64,000 nt of DNA from Mesocentrotus franciscanus (Eukaryota; Echinodermata; Echinoidea; Camarodonta; Strongylocentrotidae): positions 52,913,271 to 52,977,270 of the forward strand of contig CP137666.1 of the NCBI GenBank assembly GCA_037976565.1. Reading direction: 5' to 3'. The notes under the pieces are model-generated. The model was not told the origin of the DNA. It was given only the letters and a program-made list of their open reading frames with translations, and did no database searches. This document shows, one piece after another, positions 58,080 to 64,000 of the stretch (positions are counted from its first letter, which is position 1; the number at the start of each line of letters is the position of its first letter). A program made the position numbers and the translations under genes.

Positions 58080-58815
58080 ATCCTTACCATTTTATGGTGA
58101 AGGGAAAAGGGGACACATATCCAAAGTTAAAAGGACACTTATTAGAAAAGAAAAAGAGCACGTGTCTAAGTAAAAAAAAACGGAATTATCGGAGGTGAAA
58201 ATGGGACACTACTCGCACCTGATAAGGGACACTCACCAGAGATGAAAAAAGGCACTTATGAGAACGGAAAAGGGGCACTTATTACAAAAGAAAGGGGGTA
58301 ATTATCAGAAGGAAATGAAACTAATTAGAAATGATAGGGGCGCGTGTCAAAATAAAAGGGGCACTTATCATAGATAAAAAGGGGGTTCCTCTCAAATGGT
58401 TATAAGGGCACTCACTGGAGATGAAAAGAGGCACCTAAAATCGTCAAAATAAACGGAACACCTTTCCGATTTGAAAACAGGCAAATATAAGAGGTGAAGG
58501 GGCACTTAACAGAGGTGGTAATAGGCATTTCTTGTACCTGAAAAAGTAAATTCACCTGAGATGAATAGGGGCACTTGTGAGAATGGAAAAGGGCACAAAT
58601 AAGATTTAATAGAGGCATTAATCAGACGTGTGAGAAGGGGCATTTAAGAGAAAGGGATGTGGCCATTATAAAAAATGAAAAGGGGCATTTATCAGAAGGA
58701 AAAAGGGTACTTATTAGAAAGACAAGGGGCACGTGTCAAAATAAAAGAGGGCACTTATGAGAGGTGAGAAGGGGCACTCATCAAAGATGAAAAGGTTCAC
58801 TTATCAGAAGGGAAA
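58080..58815 (+). repeat. degenerate GGGCACTTATNAGA tandem repeat
   Basis: About 20 diverged units of 25-40 bp around AAAAGGGGCACTTATCAGA, many with GGAAAAGG. Related units occur at 30,055-30,160. Ends at GCACTGCGCCCCATGCCCCC. Confidence 0.8.
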
Positions 58816-59284
58816 GGGCACTGCGCCCCATGCCCCCTTCTTTCTCTTTCTCTGTGTGTTCGTCTCTCTCTGTGTGTGTGTCTGTCTGTCTGTCTCTCTC
58901 TTCCCCTCTCTTCCTTCTCTCACACCCTCTCTCCGTTCCTCTCCCCCTTCTCTATCTACCTCCTTCAGCTCCCTAAAATATCGCTGAACTTCAAACAATC
59001 ACGTTTCAAAGTTGGTCTTTATTGTATAAATATACTGCAGATGCATTATGTTGAGACAATGCAGTAACATTAAGACAATTTTCTAAGGTCCTTTTTGTTT
59101 TCATTGCAGAAAGTCATGACATAAAACGCAAAAACAAATATTTAATAATAAAATAAAACAATTTTTACATTAATATATACCATTACCCATTGAAACTGTG
59201 GCCTCGATCTCACTGTGAATTTTTGGTTATCGGAACTTCACAACAGATTAAAAAAATAAGCATTGTCGGTGTATAAGAGTTGGA
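58816..59284. other. gene-free stretch
   Basis: CT/TCTG low-complexity sequence at 58,840-58,960, then AT-rich sequence. No gene. Confidence 0.4.
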
Positions 59285-61992
59285 CAGGCGCGGATCCAGG
59301 GGGGAGGCCGAGCGGGCCCCCCCCCCAGCAAAAAAAAAAAAAAAAAGAGAGAGAGAGAAGGAAAAGAAGGGAAAGAAGGAAGAAGAAAAGAAAAGGGGGA
59401 AAAGAAGGAGATCGGGAAGGGGCCGAAAGGGCCTTGCCTCCCAGGCTGTTGCCTCCCCCCCCCCAAGCAAACAAAATAAAGAGAGAAGGAAGGAAAGGGA
59501 AATAAAAAAGGAAAAGAGGAGATAAAGGGAAGGAAAAAAAGAGGAAGAAGAAAAGAAAAGAAGGGGGATATCAGTTGCAATTTTCCCGCCAACAAGTTGT
59601 GGATCGGGGGGGAAGGCCCTTGCCTCTCCCCCAAAAAAAAAAGGAAGAAAGGGGAAAGAGGAGAGCTAAAAGGGAACGAAAAAAAGACGAAGAAGAAAAG
59701 AAAAGGGTGAAAAGAAGGGGAGATCAGTTGCGATTAATTCCGCCAACTACTTGTGGATCGGGGGAGGGGGGAGGAGCCGAAAGGCCCTTGCCTCCCCCTA
59801 CCCCAGCAAACCTTAAAGAGAGAGAAGGGAAAGGGAAAATTGCGGAAATGACACAATTTTCCGAGTTTTTTCCTCACTTTATGGTAAATTATATTTTTTT
59901 TATGCGTTTGTTGGAAAATAACAAATTCCTAAATTTACAGTCAGGCCAAATTTTTTTGCTTATTTAGAGGCCTACATGTCAGGGCCCGCGGAACTGTGGG
60001 GCTTTTTTTGAAAAAGTATATTAAAGAAAAAAAGAAAGAAAGAATAGTGACCTGCCAGTGTCACAAAATAATGGGGTATAAAAATATGCTCATCTGACCC
60101 AGATTAAATGCCTATAACCCCTGAGCTTCCGGGGGCTCTGCCCCCTTGACTCCACCTAGGGGTCTAAGGCGGGCCCCTGGATGCTCATCTAACGGTAATT
60201 TAATGTCTAAAATCCCTGAGATTCTGGGAGTTCCGCCCCCTGGACCTGACGCTAATTAGTGTCCTGCTATTGACACAAATAAGGAATAAAAATATATTCA
60301 TCTGACCGTAATTGAATGCCTAAAACCCCTGAGCTTCCGGGGGCTCCGCCCCCTGGACCCAACCAAGGGCCCCAAGGCGGGCCCCTGGATACTCACCTGA
60401 CCCTAATTTAATGCCTAAAACCCTTGAGCTTCGGGGGGCTCGCCCCTGGACCCCTTCGCCAATTAGTGACCTGCGAGTGTCACAAATAAGGTATAAAAAT
60501 ATGTTCATCTGACCGTAATTAAGTGCCTAAAACCCCTGAGCTTCCGGGGGCTCCGCCCTCGACCCCACCAGGGGCCTTAAGGCGGACCCTAAATACTTAT
60601 CTGACCGTTATAAAATGCTTAAAACCCCTGAGGTTTTAAGGGCTCCGCCCCCTGGACCCCACACCAATTATTGTCCTGCCAGTGTCACAAATAAGGTATC
60701 AAAATATGCTCATCTAACAATAATTAAACGCCTATAACCCCTGAGCTCCCGTCGGCTCTGCACAGGGGTTTTATGCATTTAATTACGGTCAGATGAGCAT
60801 TTTTGTGATACCTTATTTACACTAGCAGAGCCCCCAGAAGCTCGAGGATTTTAGGCGTTTAATTACTGTCAGATGAGCATATTTTGATACCTTATTTGTG
60901 ACAATGGCAGGACAATATTATTGGTGTGGGGTCCAGGGTCCCAGAGCTCAGGGTTTTAGGCATTTTATAACGGGCCCCTGGATACTCACCTGACCCTAAT
61001 TTAATGCCTAAAACCCTTGAGCTTCGGGGGGCTTCGCCCCCTGGACCCCTTCGCCAATTAGTGACCTGCGAGTGTCACAAATAAGGTATAAAAATATGTT
61101 CATCTGACCGTAATTAAGTGCCTAAAACCCCTGAGCTTCTGGGGGCTCCCCTCGACCCCACCAGGTTCACTAAGGCGGCCCTGAATACTTAACTGACCCT
61201 TATAAAATGCCCCAAAACCCTGAGCTTCTGGGGGCTCCTCCTCCTCTTCCCTGGACCCCACACCAATTATTGGCTGCCAGTGTCACAAATAAGGTATCAA
61301 AATATGCTCATCTGACAGTAATTAAACGCCTAAAATCCTCGAGCTTCTTATATGTGACAGTAATTAAACGCCTAAAACCCCTGAGCTTCCGGGGGCTTCA
61401 CCCCCTGGACACCACGCCAATTAGTGACCTGTGAGTGTCACAAATAAGGTATCTGGATATGCTCATCTGACCGTAATTAAGTGCCTAAAACCCCTAAGCT
61501 TCTGGGGGCTCCGCCCCCTCGACCCCACCAGGGGGTCTAAGGCAGGCCCCTGAATGCTTATCTGACCGTTATAAAATGCCTAAAATACCTGAGTTTCAGG
61601 GGGCTCAGCCCCCTGGACACCACGCCAATGAGTGACCTGCCAGTGTCATGAATAAGGTATCAAAATATACTCATCTGACCGTAATTAAATGCCCATATCC
61701 CCTGAGCTTCCAGGGGCTCCGCCCTGATCCCCGCCGGCGCTTTGCCCCTAGACCCCACGCCAATTTGCGCTACGCTCTACCTGATCACAAATACTTAAGC
61801 GTCCCCCACCCACTTTGAAAAACATTCAGCGGGGCCTGGAGGTAAGAGTGGGGAGATGCAGATTTTGTCTGCCCCCAAAAAAAAAAAACTTTTGCTCATT
61901 ACGCCACTACTGGTCACCATTACGTACCAATATTTGGCTCGCATAATTTCAAATTTGGGCCTCCCCCCTACGAAATCCTGGATCCGCGCCTG
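59285..61992 (+). mobile_element. GGATCC-family composite element, copy III (complete)
   Basis: Ends CAGGCGCGGATCCAGG and CCTGGATCCGCGCCTG. Flanks GAGTTGGA (59,277-59,284) and GAGTTGAA (61,993-62,000), a 7/8 target duplication. Purine-rich modules (59,330-59,860) are followed by about 14 satellite-like units of 100-190 bp (CCTAAAACCCCTGAGCTTC, CTCCGCCCCCTGGACCCCAC, GTGTCACAAATAAGGTATC) and a terminal module with CACCATTACGTACCAATATTTGG. hAT-like by duplication length. No transposase. Confidence 0.85.
60776..60975 (-). repeat. inverted segment inside the satellite array of copy III
   Basis: About two units here are in opposite orientation (TTAATTACGGTCAGATGAGC, GATACCTTATTTGTGACA), so the array contains an internal head-to-head and tail-to-tail junction. 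Confidence 0.85.
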
Positions 61993-62000
61993 GAGTTGAA

Positions 62001-62325
62001 TCCTCCAATGTGAAACCCTCTGTTACAGCAAGGAATTTAGGAGTATACATTGATACTAATTTGAACATGGAAACACATGTTAGAAATATATGCAAATCAA
62101 CATAATTGTATTATCTTTTATACAATCTCAGACGTATCGTATCCGCAAATATTTTGATCAAGAAAGTATAAAATTGGTTGTACATGCTCTCATCACAAGT
62201 AAGCTTGATTATTGTACTTGGTTGCTGTTTGGAATGCCTGATTCTCTGATAGCTAGGTTACAAAGAGTCCAGAATGCAAAAGCTGCGCTATATAAATGTA
62301 TTATTATTATATTATTATTATAATC
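62001..62325 (+). pseudogene. LINE reverse transcriptase fragment
   Basis: Encodes ARNLGVYIDTNLNMETHV, then after a stop and frameshift RIRKYFDQESIKLVVHAL and SKLDYC with LQRVQNA, the conserved CR1/L2-like stretch after the palm. Ends in CGCTATATAAATGTATT plus ATT repeats. Confidence 0.85.
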
Positions 62326-62639
62326 CGTATAGTTATACTGGTATTTTAAAGTAATACGTTGTCAATCCAGCCTTCTTGGTTGCAATAAATGAAGAAATAA
62401 ATAAATAAATGAATAATTTTTTTTATCATGGCACAATGCCTAAAACGAAGTGAGTATAAAACAAAATTTTGTTGAGAGAATTTACTGAAAAGGGAAATGA
62501 CGTGATATATATTACTGATGACATTCAAGAATCTTCACACTAAAGAACAACACTTATGCTTCAAAAGGCATTCTAAACAATACAGTATAGTATAGTATAG
62601 CATAGTAGTAGTGGTTATTTTACCTGACTGCTAAGAAAG

Positions 62640-62755
62640 CATGAATGCTTGTTAGTAAGCAACCAGAGGACCGACGGATTAAGGTCCTCTCCGAGGGACA
62701 TGGTAATGAGGATTAATGCCTTACCAAAGGGCACTAGCGCATCGACTTGGTTTCA
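62640..62755 (+). mobile_element. SINE-like fragment
   Basis: Inverse partner of 57,613-57,715; contains TTACCAAAGGGCACTAGCGC. Confidence 0.5.
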
Positions 62756-62852
62756 ATTAATTCAAAATAATGACCTGAGAACTTCGCAGTGAATAATACG
62801 GGCCCACAATAAGTTGAACATGACAGGATTACGAACAAATATTCAATGTATA

Positions 62853-63387
62853 TTAAAGGTACTATATCCCATTTGCAGGCCAAAAAATGAAAAGATTAAA
62901 TTCCAACGGCATTTGAAAGACAATACTAATTTAGAACTTCCCTAAAAAGGGGACTTGAAAATGTCTTTAAGTGGGAAAATAATGACTATTAGTTGTCGAA
63001 TCGACTTAGGAGCTATAGAGCCAGTAAGTAATAGTCTGATTTTTCAGACCATTGTACCGAATGGTTGTACGTTTTATGCTGCGCAAAGATTCAATCAGTT
63101 TAATTTTGGCCATTACAAGAAGTGGGTTATTGATGTAGACAAATGCTCATGTACCCTTTACAGCTCATTTTATGTATGTTATTACCAAAGATGAAAAAAG
63201 CCAGTCAGTCACTCAATAGTGTCTGACAGTGAAGTCTAGCCAGTAAATGGGTTTCCTTGCATAATTTGAATATTAGGACACTGCTAACGTTTAAATTTCA
63301 CAGATAGGACATACATGACATATTCATAATTCCTGCAAAGTTCTACAGAATTTGATGTTGGCTGCAAAAGGGACAGAGTATCTTTAA
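62853..63387. mobile_element. TTAA-bounded non-autonomous element
   Basis: TTAAAGGTACTATATCCC at the left and GGGACAGAGTATCTTTAA at the right, with inner TTTGCAGGC / GGCTGCAAA. The 79-codon frame at 62,955-63,194 shows no domain and is not called. Confidence 0.65.
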
Positions 63388-63539
63388 CTAGTTTAAACAC
63401 ATATTTTAAGTAAGGGTAACACTGTCATTTGATGATCTGGAATTTAGATAATGAATGGCAAAATTAACGCTTTCTTAAAATTAGAAAACGTCAATGAAAT
63501 TTCATGCGTTTAGACCTGAAGTAATTAGTCAAGAGAACT

Positions 63540-63800
63540 TACAACCCCCTCGATCTACACCTTGTTGGCGGGAAAAATCGCAACTGATCTCCCCTACCTT
63601 TCTTCTTTCTCTTTTTTTTTCTGTCTCTTTCTCTCCTCTTTCCCTTTTCCTTCCCTTCCTTCTCTCTCTTTTATGTTTGCTGGGAGGGGCAGTAGCGTAC
63701 CTACGGGGGCAGGGCAGTCTCCCCCCTGACGACTGACAAGCAAGCAAAAAAAAAAAGGAAAGGAAAGGAAAGGAAAGGAAAGGAAAGGAAAGGAAAAGGG
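63540..63800 (-). mobile_element. GGATCC-family purine module fragment
   Basis: The minus strand has GATCAGTTGCGATTTTTCCCGCC and a GAAAGG-rich tract as in copies I-III, plus (GGAAA)n at 63,755-63,797. Confidence 0.6.
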
Positions 63801-63849
63801 AAAAGGGAAGACAGAAGGGCTAAAAACACGAGTTAGAAGTGGACCCAGG

Positions 63850-64000
63850 GCACTCATTTATCCGTATATAGGCCAAGGCCCCGCGGTTATGCCGTTATCA
63901 TGCCGTTACACAATGTACAGGGCCCGCGCTACGGCGGGGCGGGGGAGCCGCCCCTTTTTGAAAAAGTATGTTAAAGAAAAATAGAAAGAAATCAACCAAG
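63850..64000 (+). mobile_element. GGATCC-family composite fragment, cut by window end
   Basis: CAGGGCCCGCG and TTTTTGAAAAAGTATGTTAAAG match the module at 37,620-37,700 and 59,980-60,030. Confidence 0.6.

Noticed and set aside
62955..63194. 79-codon frame beginning MKMSLSGKIMTI
   Set aside because: It sits within a TTAA-bounded element, with no domain or homologous frame elsewhere in the window.

Overview
This window is animal nuclear DNA. It has an intron-bearing membrane-transporter gene with GT-AG splice sites, a LINE reverse transcriptase, tRNA-derived SINE remnants and many non-autonomous DNA transposons. The base composition is AT-rich, with long non-coding stretches and no operon-like gene packing. 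The repeat repertoire (CR1/L2-like LINE tails ending in ATT repeats, elements carrying TGACCTTTGACC arrays, hAT-like elements with GGATCC-containing ends, a large foldback element) suggests a marine invertebrate, most plausibly an echinoderm. That placement is inference from repeat style, not from a diagnostic gene.

Layout. 1-14 kb holds no convincing gene, only small transposons, two TGACC-rich elements, a tRNA-derived SINE and a long GAA microsatellite. At 14.2-23.9 kb (minus strand) lies a four-coding-exon SLC16-like (monocarboxylate transporter family) gene, copy A. Its introns contain a hAT-like element, a 5'-truncated LINE, a hairpin element and a TGACC element. A second copy, B, lies at 47.7-54.7 kb in the same orientation with identical exon boundaries. 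Intron and flanking sequence align too, so this is a segmental duplication: A is about 3.65-24.6 kb, B about 45.9-56.7 kb, and B lacks about 9.2 kb that A has. Frame-corrected, both encode about 522 residues. As given, A has two private 1-nt deletions in exon 3 and B has one. These are either independent decay or assembly errors.

Between the copies (24.6-45.9 kb) is a transposon-rich insert. Its centrepiece is a 9.04-kb foldback structure (25,560-34,596). It has two arms of 3.2 and 3.9 kb, near-identical by eye, a 1.9-kb loop, a subterminal 18-bp hairpin in each arm, a mirror-symmetric minisatellite in each arm, and a perfect 9-bp direct repeat flanking the whole structure. To its right are modular hAT-like elements whose ends contain CGGATCC. 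Several have perfect 8-bp target-site duplications, including a three-layer nest at 39.3-43.1 kb. A related 2.7-kb element with satellite-like internal repeats fills 59.3-62.0 kb, and the window ends in another fragment of that family.

The only host protein-coding function I can support is the duplicated SLC16-like transporter. Everything else is mobile DNA, its debris, or sequence in which I see nothing. Percent identities were judged by eye, not computed.
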